Shown here one piece after another: positions 18,381-26,770 of a stretch of 64,000 bases of DNA. The number at the start of each line of letters is the position of its first letter. Position 1 is the first letter of the stretch. Under the pieces are notes generated by a model, which was not told the DNA's origin, ran no database searches, and saw only the letters and a program-made list of their open reading frames with translations. A program made the position numbers and the translations under genes. Origin of the DNA: Neobacillus driksii (GTDB lineage: Bacteria > Bacillota > Bacilli > Bacillales > Cytobacillaceae); contig NZ_JACCBX010000001.1 in assembly GCF_013409995.1 (NCBI RefSeq), positions 556,932 through 620,931 of the forward strand, written 5' to 3'.

Positions 18381-18896
18381 ATGAAACGAGTTTGGATCAT
18401 CATCCCACTTATTCTACTCACGGGTTGTTTAGAAAAGGATATCACAAAACTTGATGTGAAAATGATAAATGATAAGGGAGATTCTGTCGGGAAAGTTAAC
18501 GTCCAAGAAGTGTCCAGTGGAGTCAAATTGACCTTTGATTTAAAGGGACTTCCTTCTGGTGAGCACGCCGTTCACATTCATGATAAGGGTGAATGTAAAA
18601 AACCAGACTTTAAATCAGCTGGAAAGGATTTAAATCCTGATGATAAAAAGCATGGTCTTTTGCACCCAGAGGGCGCGCATGCAGGCGACCTTCCTAATTT
18701 AATTGTTGAGGATGACGGAACAGTAAAAGCCGAATTAATGGCTCCGAATGTAACTCTAAAAGAGGGCAGGGCGACGTTAATTAGAAAAGATGGAACTACC
18801 ATTGTGATACATAAAGAGAAGGATGATGGAATGACCCAGCCAGAAGGAGATTCTGGGGATGGGATTGCATGTGGTGAAATCTCTAAGGAACAATAA
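18381..18896 (+). CDS. Cu/Zn superoxide dismutase-like lipoprotein
   Basis: Lipoprotein of 171 residues with lipobox L-L-T-G-C. A SodC-type beta-barrel follows. The copper-ligand pair H-I-H is present (H-A-V-H-I-H). The zinc ligands are present in K-K-H-G and A-H-A-G-D, and the distal copper His in V-I-H. The position of the bridging His, usually in S-A-G-X-H-X-N/D-P, is Asp here (S-A-G-K-D-L-N-P). B. subtilis YojM is a known SodC paralogue with lost copper ligands, so this protein may not be a normal dismutase. The ATG at 18381 has GGGGGGAT upstream; the longer ORF start is rejected. Confidence 0.8.
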   Translation: MKRVWIIIPLILLTGCLEKDITKLDVKMINDKGDSVGKVNVQEVSSGVKLTFDLKGLPSGEHAVHIHDKGECKKPDFKSAGKDLNPDDKKHGLLHPEGAHAGDLPNLIVEDDGTVKAELMAPNVTLKEGRATLIRKDGTTIVIHKEKDDGMTQPEGDSGDGIACGEISKEQ

Positions 18897-18984
18897 TTGT
18901 ATTCGTTACTCATAAGACAGCTAATTTTTTTAAAAAAATAACTCCAATAATAGGCCATTTATCTAAGCTTATCAAACAGTCGGA

Positions 18985-18993
18985 CATACACTA
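18985..18993 (+). promoter_or_regulatory. Possible sigma-E/sigma-K -10 element
   Basis: CATACACTA matches the mother-cell sigma -10 pattern CATAnnnTA about 30 nt before the repeat-protein gene. No convincing -35 element was found. Confidence 0.25.
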
Positions 18994-19022
18994 GCATGTA
19001 GACTGTAAGGGGGCGATTATAA

Positions 19023-19442
19023 ATGGTAAAAAGACAAAATCTAGGCGGCTTTTTTGGACAATCCGGTTATCCGCAAATGGGAGGCTACCAGCAAGGCTAT
19101 CCGCAAATGGGAGGCCACCAGCAAGGCTATCCGCAAATGGGAGGCCACCAGCAAGGCTATCCGCAAATGGGAGGCCATCATCAAAGCTATCCGCAAATGG
19201 GAGGCCATCATCAAGGCTATCCGCAAATGGGAGGCTACCAGCAAGGTTATCCGCAAATGGGAGGCTACCAGCAAGGTTATCCGCAAATGGGAGGCTACCA
19301 GCAAGGCTATCCACAAATGGGAGGCTACCAGCAAGGTTATCCGCAAATGGGAGGCTATCAACAAGGTTATCCACAAATGGGCAGTTTTCAACAATATAGA
19401 AATTCAAAAATGAACAAGCCAAACGGTAAGCGAAATAAATAA
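19023..19442 (+). CDS. Tandem-repeat Gly/Tyr/Pro/Gln protein, probable coat or surface protein
   Basis: Protein of 139 residues. A short head [14 protein letters not shown] is followed by eleven copies of a ten-residue unit, consensus [10 protein letters not shown] (variants with His at 8-9), then a Lys/Asn-rich tail. AAGGGGGCGAT lies upstream of the ATG. No signal peptide. The Tyr/Gln/Gly composition suits a cross-linked spore coat or morphogenetic protein; this is inference. The nucleotide repeat is a multiple of three, so several antisense and shifted frames also stay open. Confidence 0.65.
   Translation: MVKRQNLGGFFGQSGYPQMGGYQQGYPQMGGHQQGYPQMGGHQQGYPQMGGHHQSYPQMGGHHQGYPQMGGYQQGYPQMGGYQQGYPQMGGYQQGYPQMGGYQQGYPQMGGYQQGYPQMGSFQQYRNSKMNKPNGKRNK
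19065..19394 (+). repeat. Eleven tandem 30-bp repeats inside the coding region
   Basis: Eleven direct units of exactly 30 bp without spacers, nearly identical in DNA (same codons for the P-Q-M-G-G core). This suggests recent copy-number change by slippage or recombination. Confidence 0.95.
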
Positions 19443-19460
19443 GTCCGAAAATTAGACGTT

Positions 19461-19500
19461 TTAAGCCTGTTTCTTCATAATTGAAGGACAGGTTTTCTTA
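19461..19500 (+). terminator. Probable terminator of the repeat-protein gene
   Basis: AAGCCTGT / ACAGGTTT stem with a long loop, followed by TCTTATT. Weak T-run. Confidence 0.45.
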
Positions 19501-19525
19501 TTATAAAGACAAGGAGAATGCAATC

Positions 19526-20713
19526 ATGGAAAATAAATTATTTTATCAAGACCCTTACATAAAAACATTTTCAGCGAAAGTTGTAACACAAAGTATAGAT
19601 GAACATGGAAATTACTATATTGTGTTGGATCAAACCGCATTTTATCCGACAGGCGGGGGACAACCGCATGATGTTGGAACAATTGAAAACATTAAAGTCG
19701 TAAATGTAGAGGAAGTTGAGGGAGAGGTTCGTCACTACCTCGAAACGGAATTAGAGGATGTAAACGCAGCTGTACACGGTGTTATCGATTGGGAGAGACG
19801 ATTCGATCATATGCAGCAGCATGCAGGTCAGCATATTCTCTCCGCCGCATTTGAACAACTTTTTGGGTACAAGACAGTAGGCTTTCATTTAGGGAATGAA
19901 ACGCTGACAATTGATTTGGAAACAGAGAAACTTTTGGAATCTGAAGCATTCAGAGTAGAGGAACTTTCCAATCAAATCATTATCGAAAATTGGCCGATTG
20001 AAACAAAGTGGGTAACGGAAGAGGAGTTAGTGAATTATAATCTTCGAAAAGAGACCAAAGTAAAAGAGGATATTCGACTTGTTATTATTCCGAACTTCGA
20101 TTACAACGGCTGCGGCGGAACTCATCCGAAAGCCACTGGTGAAGTGCAGGCAATAAAAATATTGGACTGGGAGAGGCAAAAGAAAAAAACACGAGTACAA
20201 TTTGTTTGCGGAAATCGTGTTTTAAAGCAGCTTAGCCAAAAACATAAAGTGCTAATGGAGTTAACGAAACTACTGAATGCTCCTGAGAAAGAGATGCAAC
20301 CTGCGGTTGTTCGACTGTTAGAACATGCAAAAACTGCTGAAAAAGAGTTAGAACATGCAAAAGAAACAATGCTTCACTATGAAGCAAAAAACTTATTAGA
20401 CAATGTGGAGAGTAAAATTGTCAGTCATGTGTTTCAAAACAGAAGTATTCAGGAGCTACAAAAATTAGCCCGAAACATCATAGCAAAAGAAGAAGATAAA
20501 ATCGTATTATTTGTTTCTCATAATGAGAATAGATTGCAACTTGTATGTGCAAGGGGAACCACAGATAAGGCAAGTATGAAAAAGGTTATAGGTGAAGCAC
20601 TTCCATTCATTAATGGCAAGGGTGGAGGCAGTGATTCATTTGCACAAGGGGGAGGAGAAGCACTGATTTCCGGGGAACAAATGCTTGAACATTTAGTTGA
20701 TTTAATCCAATAA
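19526..20713 (+). CDS. AlaX-type alanyl-tRNA editing hydrolase, long form
   Basis: Protein of 395 residues related to the editing and C-terminal DHHA1 domains of alanyl-tRNA synthetase. The zinc/editing motif H-M-Q-Q-H-A-G-Q-H is near residues 94-102 and its partner C-G-G-T-H near 195. The C-terminal DHHA1 glycine motif (G-K-G-G-G-S-D, G-G-G-E) is near 365. It hydrolyses mischarged Ser- or Gly-tRNA(Ala) in trans. The ATG at 19526 has AAGGAG 13 nt upstream. The earlier ORF start overlaps the previous terminator. Confidence 0.9.
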   Translation: MENKLFYQDPYIKTFSAKVVTQSIDEHGNYYIVLDQTAFYPTGGGQPHDVGTIENIKVVNVEEVEGEVRHYLETELEDVNAAVHGVIDWERRFDHMQQHAGQHILSAAFEQLFGYKTVGFHLGNETLTIDLETEKLLESEAFRVEELSNQIIIENWPIETKWVTEEELVNYNLRKETKVKEDIRLVIIPNFDYNGCGGTHPKATGEVQAIKILDWERQKKKTRVQFVCGNRVLKQLSQKHKVLMELTKLLNAPEKEMQPAVVRLLEHAKTAEKELEHAKETMLHYEAKNLLDNVESKIVSHVFQNRSIQELQKLARNIIAKEEDKIVLFVSHNENRLQLVCARGTTDKASMKKVIGEALPFINGKGGGSDSFAQGGGEALISGEQMLEHLVDLIQ

Positions 20714-20813
20714 AGTGAAATAATATCCTATGGGGCTTGAAGTCACACCTATCTTTTTATTACAAGAATAAATGAGTATAATAAAGTAAAAGGCTAGGAA
20801 AGGTGTGGGTTTG

Positions 20814-21191
20814 ATGGGAATTTTTGATGGGATGATGGGAAATGCATCTGAGGTAAACCCTGGAGAGGCACAAAGGGAATTTGCTAGAATTCTTGCGAGT
20901 GAAGAAAGAATTGAAAAAGCCTATAAATTAATTAGAGACTTATTTATATTTACGAATAAAAGGCTGATTTTAGTGGATAAGCAGGGGTTAACAGGTAAGA
21001 AGGTGGAATATCATTCCATTCCCTATAAAAGTATTACCCATTTCAGTATTGAGACTGCAGGAAGCTTTGATTTGGACGCAGAATTAAAAATCTGGATTTC
21101 AGGTAACGCACTCCCACTTCAAAAACAATTTAACAAAAACCTGAACATCTATGAACTTCAAACAGTACTTGCTGAGTATGTCCTAAAATAG
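20814..21191 (+). CDS. Bacterial PH-domain protein (YvbH N-terminal-like)
   Basis: Cytosolic protein of 125 residues consisting of one bacterial pleckstrin-homology domain. Characteristic segments are L-I-R-D-L-F-I-F-T-N-K-R-L-I-L-V-D-K-Q-G and the K-S-I-T-H-F-S-I-E-T-A-G strand. The ATG at 20814 has GGAAAGGTG upstream; the GTG at 20805 overlaps it. The molecular role of this family is not known. Family-A repeat copy 2 follows. Confidence 0.75.
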   Translation: MGIFDGMMGNASEVNPGEAQREFARILASEERIEKAYKLIRDLFIFTNKRLILVDKQGLTGKKVEYHSIPYKSITHFSIETAGSFDLDAELKIWISGNALPLQKQFNKNLNIYELQTVLAEYVLK

Positions 21192-21217
21192 AAGGCTGTG
21201 TGAGTAATTTTGGCACT

Positions 21218-21351
21218 CTGTTGATTGGAACGGAAGGCACGAAGACTCCTGCGGGAGGACGGGGCTGGGGAGACCCCGCAGGCGCTTAAGCGCCGAGGAG
21301 GCTCCCCGGACCGCCCGCGGAAAGCGAAGTACCTGGAGTGGAAATCAACAG
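21218..21351 (+). repeat. Dispersed imperfect-palindrome repeat, family A copy 2
   Basis: This 134-bp element is bounded by CTGTTGATT and AATCAACAG and has GGCGCTTAAGCGCC at its centre (21281-21294). It matches the reverse complement of 5834-5967 over its whole length with scattered changes. Its right end lies 44 nt from the yugE start and the ORF of yugE is open through it, but that N-terminal extension is repeat translation, not gene. Confidence 0.85.
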
Positions 21352-21395
21352 ACCAGTTTACCACCGCCAAACAGAAAAAAGCAGGAGAGAATGAT

Positions 21396-21659
21396 ATGGA
21401 AAGTGAAATGAAAACAAATCTGCAATTTGTGGATGTATTAAATGAATGGGATCCTTTCAAATTAAAGAATGGAGATTATGACACGGAGATAGCAGACACC
21501 ATCCAAGCCATTCATGAGTTAGACAATCCAGAGGCATTAGCTGCAAGAATACAAAGTATATATGAATTTTCCTTTGAAGAAATCATACCTCTTGAACAGT
21601 GTATTAAAATTGCTAATCAACTTCTGCAGATAAAGGATAACGACTCTTGTACGATATAA
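21396..21659 (+). CDS. yugE: DUF1871-family protein YugE
   Basis: Small helical cytosolic protein of 87 residues. The N-terminal L-N-E-W-D-P-F and C-terminal I-Q-S-I-Y-E-F-S-F-E-E motifs are those of DUF1871/YugE. The ATG at 21396 has AGGAGAG 8 nt upstream. It lies convergent with yugF, the gene next to yugE in B. subtilis as well. The function is unknown. Confidence 0.8.
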   Translation: MESEMKTNLQFVDVLNEWDPFKLKNGDYDTEIADTIQAIHELDNPEALAARIQSIYEFSFEEIIPLEQCIKIANQLLQIKDNDSCTI

Positions 21660-21688
21660 AACGACAGCACAGGCTGTCGTTTTTTTCA
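21660..21688. terminator. Terminator between yugE and yugF
   Basis: AACGACAGC / GCTGTCGTT perfect 9-bp stem followed by T7. Confidence 0.85.
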
Positions 21689-22510
21689 TGCTAAGAATTG
21701 TTTAATATGCTGAAAAACATCCTCAGGACGTTCTTCAGGAACTAAATGACCTGTTTCCCTCAAAATAACCAGTTCAGATTCCTTTAAATCATTTTTCAAA
21801 CGCTTCCCCACAGATAGCGGGACAACTTTATCATACTCACCCCAAATTAATAAACAGGGATGGGCAATTTGCTTGAGCAATACAGTTGAGAGGTCACCTT
21901 CATGGTCGCGAATCATTCTTGTTAAGGCAAGGAAAATTTCATCCTTTAAAAAGGGCTGTAAATAGCCAAACAGCATTTCATCACTAATTAAGGAATGATC
22001 ATGAACGACATTTTGAAGATTTTGCATGATACCTGAACGTGCTAGGAAAAACTTAACATAGAGATGAAAATAGGGAATATAACTGCCAATAATCAAAGGT
22101 AGTTTAGAGCGTTTGGAATAAGATGAACTGCAAAGAAGTACTGCTTTTTCGGCTATATCGGGCTGTTGATGCAGGATATTTAGGACAATTTGTCCTCCCA
22201 TTGAATGACCAATTAGCGTAATCTCTTTTAAATCAAGTGCCGAAATAAGCTGAATTACGGTTTGTGCAAGATTACGATAGGAATAAACAAAATTGCTGCT
22301 CTTCTCACTTTTTCCAAAGGGAGGAAGGTCAATTGAAACCACTTGAAATTCTTTGTTTAAAAAAGGGATTAATCGTCGATAGCTAAAAGTGGAAGAAAGA
22401 AATCCATGAAGTAATACAAGTGTCTTTTTGGAATCAGGGTTTGGATAGAGTTCATAATAAATATTTATATCATTGACTAGCTGATTACGATAAAAAACCT
22501 TCTCTTCCAT
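21686..22510 (-). CDS. yugF: Alpha/beta hydrolase YugF
   Basis: Hydrolase of 274 residues. The oxyanion-hole segment L-L-H-G-F-L-S-S is near residue 32, the nucleophile elbow G-H-S-M-G-G near 102, the acid in W-G-E-Y-D-K near 220, and the catalytic His in R-E-T-G-H-L near 252. Esterase or related activity is likely; the substrate is unknown. No signal peptide. It is in the same neighbourhood as in B. subtilis (yugE-yugF). Confidence 0.85.
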   Translation of the reverse strand: MEEKVFYRNQLVNDINIYYELYPNPDSKKTLVLLHGFLSSTFSYRRLIPFLNKEFQVVSIDLPPFGKSEKSSNFVYSYRNLAQTVIQLISALDLKEITLIGHSMGGQIVLNILHQQPDIAEKAVLLCSSSYSKRSKLPLIIGSYIPYFHLYVKFFLARSGIMQNLQNVVHDHSLISDEMLFGYLQPFLKDEIFLALTRMIRDHEGDLSTVLLKQIAHPCLLIWGEYDKVVPLSVGKRLKNDLKESELVILRETGHLVPEERPEDVFQHIKQFLA

Positions 22511-22599
22511 GTGTTCAACCCACCTTCTGCTAATATGTCAGTGATAATAATTTCTCCAGTAGAATCCTATTTAACACTTACAAATACATTTTTTCCAAA

Positions 22600-22632
22600 A
22601 AAAAGAGGACAAACCAATGTGGTTGTCCACTT
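22600..22632 (-). terminator. Terminator of the XRE-type gene
   Basis: On the minus strand, the GGACAACC / GGTTTGTCC stem is followed by a run of eight T residues. Confidence 0.75.
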
Positions 22633-22712
22633 CAAAAAAGGGGGGAATACTAGAAAGCTTATATAATATTGATTTCCTATTTTTTTGTATTCTATACAGT
22701 GTTTTTGAAATT

Positions 22713-22937
22713 TTAAATATGTTGATCTAGTTGGTCTAATAATAATTCAGAAGCAGGAATATCAAGAACAGTAGACAATTTAAGAAGGGTTTGAGTACTA
22801 GGAATTTGTTCGCCCGATTCATATTTTTCAATGGTTTGAATTCCTACTCTTATTTTTTGAGCTAATTCCTCTTTCGTCATTTTCAAATGCTCACGATAAT
22901 TTTTGATCGTACTGCCAATTGTGTTCAAAATGATCAC
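22713..22937 (-). CDS. Small XRE-family DNA-binding protein
   Basis: Protein of 74 residues that is almost only a helix-turn-helix domain (M-T-K-E-E-L-A-Q-K-I-R-V-G-I-Q-T-I-E-K-Y-E). The tail carries the L-D-I-P-A-S-E-L-L-L motif typical of small Xre/Cro regulators. AGGAGAGGTGATC precedes the start. The target is unknown; it is transcribed away from yugI. Confidence 0.8.
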   Translation of the reverse strand: MIILNTIGSTIKNYREHLKMTKEELAQKIRVGIQTIEKYESGEQIPSTQTLLKLSTVLDIPASELLLDQLDQHI

Positions 22938-23051
22938 CTCTCCTATTTAGACATTATCCCATTTTTATTCTATCATAAAATTCTTTTTTCTGAAAAAATC
23001 CTATTCAAACATTTTGTTAACGTTTCCATCAGACTTTGAGGAAAACCTTTT

Positions 23052-23080
23052 TTGATTAAATGTTTACAATGTGCTATAAT
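23052..23080 (+). promoter_or_regulatory. Sigma-A promoter of yugI
   Basis: TTGATT, 17-nt spacer with TG just before, TATAAT. It starts transcription about 45 nt before the gene. Confidence 0.7.
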
Positions 23081-23132
23081 TTCTTATTGCGTATATAGAA
23101 GATAAAAATAATTATTTCTTAGGAGTGTTTTC

Positions 23133-23537
23133 ATGACAGAAAAGATCGAAACTGGAAGTGTATTAACAGGTAAAGTAACAGGAATTCAACCTTATGGAGC
23201 GTTCATAGCATTAGATGAAAATACACAAGGTCTTGTGCATATTTCTGAAATTACACATGGTTATGTAAAAGATATTAACGATCATTTGAAAGTTGGAGAT
23301 GAAGTTAAGGTAAAAGTATTATCAATTGATGAAAATGCTGGCAAAATTGGTTTATCTATCCGCGCAACGGAAGAAGCGCCTGTACAACAGGCTGTTGCTA
23401 AACCAAAGAAACCTCGTAAGCGTCAAGCTGCTGCAATTGTACCAGAAGTTGATGGCCAACAAGGTTTTAACACATTAAAAGACAAGCTTCAAGAGTGGAT
23501 TGACCAATCTCAGCGTGAAGATTTAATTAAGAAATAA
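23133..23537 (+). CDS. yugI: General stress protein 13 (S1 RNA-binding domain), YugI
   Basis: Protein of 134 residues. An N-terminal S1 domain (residues about 5-75, G-S-V-L-T-G-K-V-T-G-I-Q-P-Y-G-A-F and G-L-V-H-I-S-E-I) is followed by a basic Lys/Arg/Pro linker and a helical C-terminus. It matches YugI/GSP13, a ribosome- or RNA-associated general stress protein. TAGGAGTG precedes the ATG. Terminator follows. Confidence 0.9.
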   Translation: MTEKIETGSVLTGKVTGIQPYGAFIALDENTQGLVHISEITHGYVKDINDHLKVGDEVKVKVLSIDENAGKIGLSIRATEEAPVQQAVAKPKKPRKRQAAAIVPEVDGQQGFNTLKDKLQEWIDQSQREDLIKK

Positions 23538-23548
23538 TACGATGATTA

Positions 23549-23597
23549 AAAAGCCTAGTGCCTTGCTATTACAGCGGGAACTAGGCTTTTTTTGAAA
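23549..23597 (+). terminator. Terminator of yugI
   Basis: AAAAGCCTAGT / ACTAGGCTTTT 11-bp stem with a T7 tail. Confidence 0.85.
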
Positions 23598-23690
23598 AGA
23601 TTTTTTCATAATGGTTCATTCTTTTTGCAGGCTCGGCTACAATAGGTATGTACGTACATAATTCACCGGTGAAACGGAGGAAAAGGTTTA

Positions 23691-24883
23691 ATGGCGGCAG
23701 AAATAAAAACAGAGCAATTAATTGAACAAACCGAGAAATATGGGGCAAATAACTATCATCCACTTCCAATTGTTATTTCACGCGCTGAGGGAATTTGGGT
23801 AGAAGACCCTGAAGGAAATAAATATATGGATATGTTAAGCGCTTATTCCGCAGTAAACCAAGGTCATCGCCACCCAAAAATTATTCAAGCATTAAAAGAT
23901 CAAGCAGATAAAGTAACGTTAACTTCTCGCGCTTTTCATAATGACCAATTAGGTCCATGGTATGAGAAGATTTGCAAATTGACAAAAAAAGAAATGGCGC
24001 TTCCTATGAATACAGGTGCTGAGGCAGTAGAAACAGCGGTTAAGGCCGCACGCAGATGGTCTTATGATGTAAAAGGCGTTGCTCGAGACCAAGCAGAAAT
24101 TATCGCCTGCACAGGAAACTTCCATGGCAGAACGATGACTGCCGTTTCCTTGTCATCTGAAGCAGAGTATAAGCGTGGTTTTGGACCAATGCTTTCAGGT
24201 ATAAAACTAATCCCTTATGGAGATTTAGACGCTTTAAAATCAGCGATTACAGCTAATACGGCAGCCTTTTTAATTGAGCCTATGAGGCTGGTATTGTAAT
24301 TCCTCCTGAAGGCTTTATGAAAGATGCCTTTGAATTATGTAAGCAAAACAATGTTCTATTTATCGCCGATGAAATTCAGGCTGGGTTGGCCCGTACGGGA
24401 AAAATGTTTGCCTGTGAGTGGGAGGGAATCGAGCCGGATATGTATATTCTTGGTAAGGCTCTAGGCGGCGGCGTATTCCCAATTTCCTGTGTAGTCGCAA
24501 ATCAAGATATTTTAGGTGTATTTAATCCAGGGTCACATGGTTCTACCTTCGGAGGAAATCCACTAGCATGTGCAGTATCAATCGCTGCTTTAGATGTACT
24601 GATTGACGAGAAACTCTCCGATAAATCACTGGAGTTAGGACAATATTTTGTAAGTAAATTAAAAGAAATTAAGAATCCGCGAATAAAGGACGTAAGAGGT
24701 CGAGGGTTGTTTATCGGTGTTGAGTTAACTGAGCCTGCACGAAAATATTGTGAAGAATTAAAGGAGGAAGGGCTGTTATGTAAGGAAACACATGATACAG
24801 TGATTCGTTTCGCTCCTCCTCTGATTATAAGTAAAGATGAACTAGATTGGGCGATTGAACGCATTAAAAAAGTACTTAGTTAA
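23691..24883 (+). pseudogene. rocD: Ornithine aminotransferase with a 7-nt deletion
   Basis: PLP enzyme of arginine/ornithine breakdown (ornithine + 2-oxoglutarate to glutamate semialdehyde + glutamate). The frame from 23691 runs normally to I-E-P near 24281 and then breaks to a stop at 24297. The rest of the protein continues in another frame from 24284 ([11 protein letters not shown]). Comparison with the family motif I-E-P-X-Q-G-E-A-G shows that 7 nt, the codons for Q-G plus one base, are missing. Restoring them gives 399 residues, the usual RocD length. All else looks intact, including the PLP-Lys region (L-G-K-A-L-G-G-G). Recent inactivation or an assembly error. Confidence 0.85.
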
Positions 24884-24905
24884 TTGAAAAATTTGAGGTG
24901 TCAAA

Positions 24906-26189
24906 ATGGGGAAGAATGACGTAACAAATAGTGTGGGTGACAATGGTAAAGAAACATTGAATCTACTGACATCAACACAGACTGTTATTCAAGATGCATT
25001 GCAAAGACTAGGACTTTCAGTATCTGCATTTGAGTTGTTGAGAGAACCTGTACGGATGCTTCAAGTGCGGATTCCGGTACGGATGGATGATGGCTCAGTT
25101 AAAATTTTTAGCGGATACAGGGCACAGCATAATGATTCCCTTGGGCCGACGATTGGCGGTGTCCGCTTCCATCCAAAGGTGAATGATAATGATATCAAGG
25201 CTTTAGCCATGTGGATGAGCATGAAATGTGGAATCGCTGATTTACCATTTGGAGGTGGAAAGGGCGGTATTATTTGTAATCCTCGGACCCTTTCATTTGG
25301 TGAACTTGAGCGCTTAAGCCGCGGATATGTCCGCTCCATTAGTCAAATTGTCGGACCAACCAAAGATATCCCGGCACCGGATATGTATACCAATTCTCAA
25401 GTTATGGCCTGGATGATGGATGAATATAGTCGTCTCAGGAAGTTCGACTCTCCTGGTTTTATAACAGGGAAGCCCCTTGTCCTTGGGGGTTCAGAAGTGA
25501 GGGAAGAAGCGGGGGCACTGGGTGCAGCTATTTGTATTGAAGAAGCTGCGAAATTACGCGGACTTCCCCTAAAGGGGGCTCGTATCATTGTTCAAGGCTT
25601 TGGGAATGCTGGGAGTTACATCGCAAAATTCATGCATAAATCGGAAGCCATAATCGTTGGAATTTCAGATGTATATGGCGCCCTTTATGATCCGGATGGT
25701 TTAAATATTGACTATTTACTTAGTCGCCGCGACAGTTTTGGTACCGTTACTTCCCTTTTTGATGGAACAATCACTAATGAAGAATTGCTTGAACAGGAAT
25801 GTGATATTCTCGTACCTGCGGCAACTTCAAATCAAATTACTGCCAAGAATGCTCAAAATGTTAGAGCAAAGATAATTGTGGAGGCTGCCAATGGTCCTAC
25901 AACCATTGAGGCCACCAGAATTCTATCTGAGCGAGGGGTACTGCTTGTTCCTGATGTCTTAGCAGGAGCTGGCGGAGTCACGGTCTCTTATTTCGAATGG
26001 GTTCAAAACAAACAGGGATATTATTGGGATGACAAGGAAGTCACAATGAAGTTACGTGAAAAAATGGTTAGTGCGTTTCACCAAATATATGACATCTCAA
26101 AACTCAACCATGTAAATCTGCGTACAGCGGCATATATGGTTGGTGTAAGAAAAATGGTAGAAGCCGCAGAGTTTAGAGGATGGATATGA
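24906..26189 (+). CDS. rocG: NAD-dependent glutamate dehydrogenase (RocG/GudB type)
   Basis: Protein of 427 residues of the hexameric Glu dehydrogenase family. The catalytic Lys motif P-F-G-G-G-K-G-G is near residue 120, D-I-P-A-P-D-M near 162, and the nucleotide motif G-F-G-N-A-G near 240. The usual G-G-S-X-G-R-X2-A-T-X2-G segment reads G-G-S-E-V-R-E-E-A-G-A-L-G here, which departs from RocG/GudB at conserved places. It follows rocD by 22 nt, so the pair would turn ornithine into 2-oxoglutarate via glutamate. TTGAGGTG precedes the ATG. rocG rather than gudB is chosen from this context only. Confidence 0.85.
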   Translation: MGKNDVTNSVGDNGKETLNLLTSTQTVIQDALQRLGLSVSAFELLREPVRMLQVRIPVRMDDGSVKIFSGYRAQHNDSLGPTIGGVRFHPKVNDNDIKALAMWMSMKCGIADLPFGGGKGGIICNPRTLSFGELERLSRGYVRSISQIVGPTKDIPAPDMYTNSQVMAWMMDEYSRLRKFDSPGFITGKPLVLGGSEVREEAGALGAAICIEEAAKLRGLPLKGARIIVQGFGNAGSYIAKFMHKSEAIIVGISDVYGALYDPDGLNIDYLLSRRDSFGTVTSLFDGTITNEELLEQECDILVPAATSNQITAKNAQNVRAKIIVEAANGPTTIEATRILSERGVLLVPDVLAGAGGVTVSYFEWVQNKQGYYWDDKEVTMKLREKMVSAFHQIYDISKLNHVNLRTAAYMVGVRKMVEAAEFRGWI

Positions 26190-26224
26190 AAAAATCCTTG
26201 CATAAATATGCAAGGATTTTTTGT
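26190..26224 (+). terminator. Terminator of rocG
   Basis: AAAATCCTTGCAT / ATGCAAGGATTTT stem and T-run. Confidence 0.85.
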
Positions 26225-26232
26225 TAGAGAAT

Positions 26233-26408
26233 TGTCTAGCTGCAGCGCCTAGGGGCTCGGGGTCATAAGCCAATCCGCCGAGAAGGTAAGGACCAACCTT
26301 CTCGCCGGCTCGTCTTATGCCTGTCGCCCCTGGGCACTAAGGAAAGCTCCTTAGATTAATCTTCGCAGGAACAAGCTGTGCTTGTTCCGAAGGCGCTTCC
26401 GCTTTTCT
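26233..26408. repeat. Dispersed repeat, family B copy 1
   Basis: GC-rich non-coding element of about 176 bp that begins TGTCTAGCTGCAGCGCC and ends with CGCTTCCGCTTTTCT. It contains internal inverted repeats such as GAGAAGGT / ACCTTCTC. The ends match those of the element at 36159-36309, while the centre is different. It lies at the 3' side of yuzA. Confidence 0.65.
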
Positions 26409-26410
26409 TA

Positions 26411-26641
26411 TTATCGTGTTGTATCTGTTTGTGGTTCTCTTACATGCTGCTCATTTGGCTTGAACAGTAGTCCTAGGTTAATAAGTCCAGCTATTCCGAC
26501 TAAGCCATATATAATTCTAGAAAGTGCTGAATTATCGCCAAAAATGGCTTCAACTAAATTAAATCCAAAAAAACCAATTAATCCCCAGTTAATAGCACCA
26601 ATGATCGTAAGGATTAGAGCAATTCTTTGAATTGTACTCAA
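26411..26641 (-). CDS. yuzA: YuzA, DUF378 membrane protein
   Basis: Protein of 76 residues with two transmembrane helices (about 5-25 and 40-62). It carries the DUF378 signature I-G-A-I-N-W-G-L-I-G-F-F-G-F-N-L and I-I-Y-G-L-V-G-I-A-G. The function is unknown. AGGAGGAAT precedes the ATG. It is divergent from the alcohol dehydrogenase gene. Confidence 0.8.
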   Translation of the reverse strand: MSTIQRIALILTIIGAINWGLIGFFGFNLVEAIFGDNSALSRIIYGLVGIAGLINLGLLFKPNEQHVREPQTDTTR

Positions 26642-26770
26642 GGTAAATTCCTCCTATCAATATAGTTTCAATAATAGCTTGCTAAAATTGGGATGAAATA
26701 TTCATCTGTTTAACCTTTGCAAAATATTTTTTTTTCAATAATAATGGGATGTGGAAAGGATGTGCATAGC

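Noticed and set aside
19065..19394. Regular direct repeats that could be read as a CRISPR array
   Set aside because: Units are contiguous with no unique spacers, keep a reading frame and are translated; no cas genes nearby.
19041..19422. Open frames on both strands across the tandem repeats
   Set aside because: A 30-bp repeat keeps all frames free of stops by chance; only the 19023 frame has a ribosome site and sensible ends.
21225..21395. N-terminal extension of yugE through repeat A2
   Set aside because: It is a translation of the non-coding repeat; the ATG at 21396 has a proper ribosome site and matches the family start.
23610..23640. Sigma-54 (-24/-12) promoter upstream of rocD, as in B. 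subtilis roc genes
   Set aside because: TGG and TTGCA are present but the GG-to-GC distance is two bases too long, so it does not fit the strict spacing.
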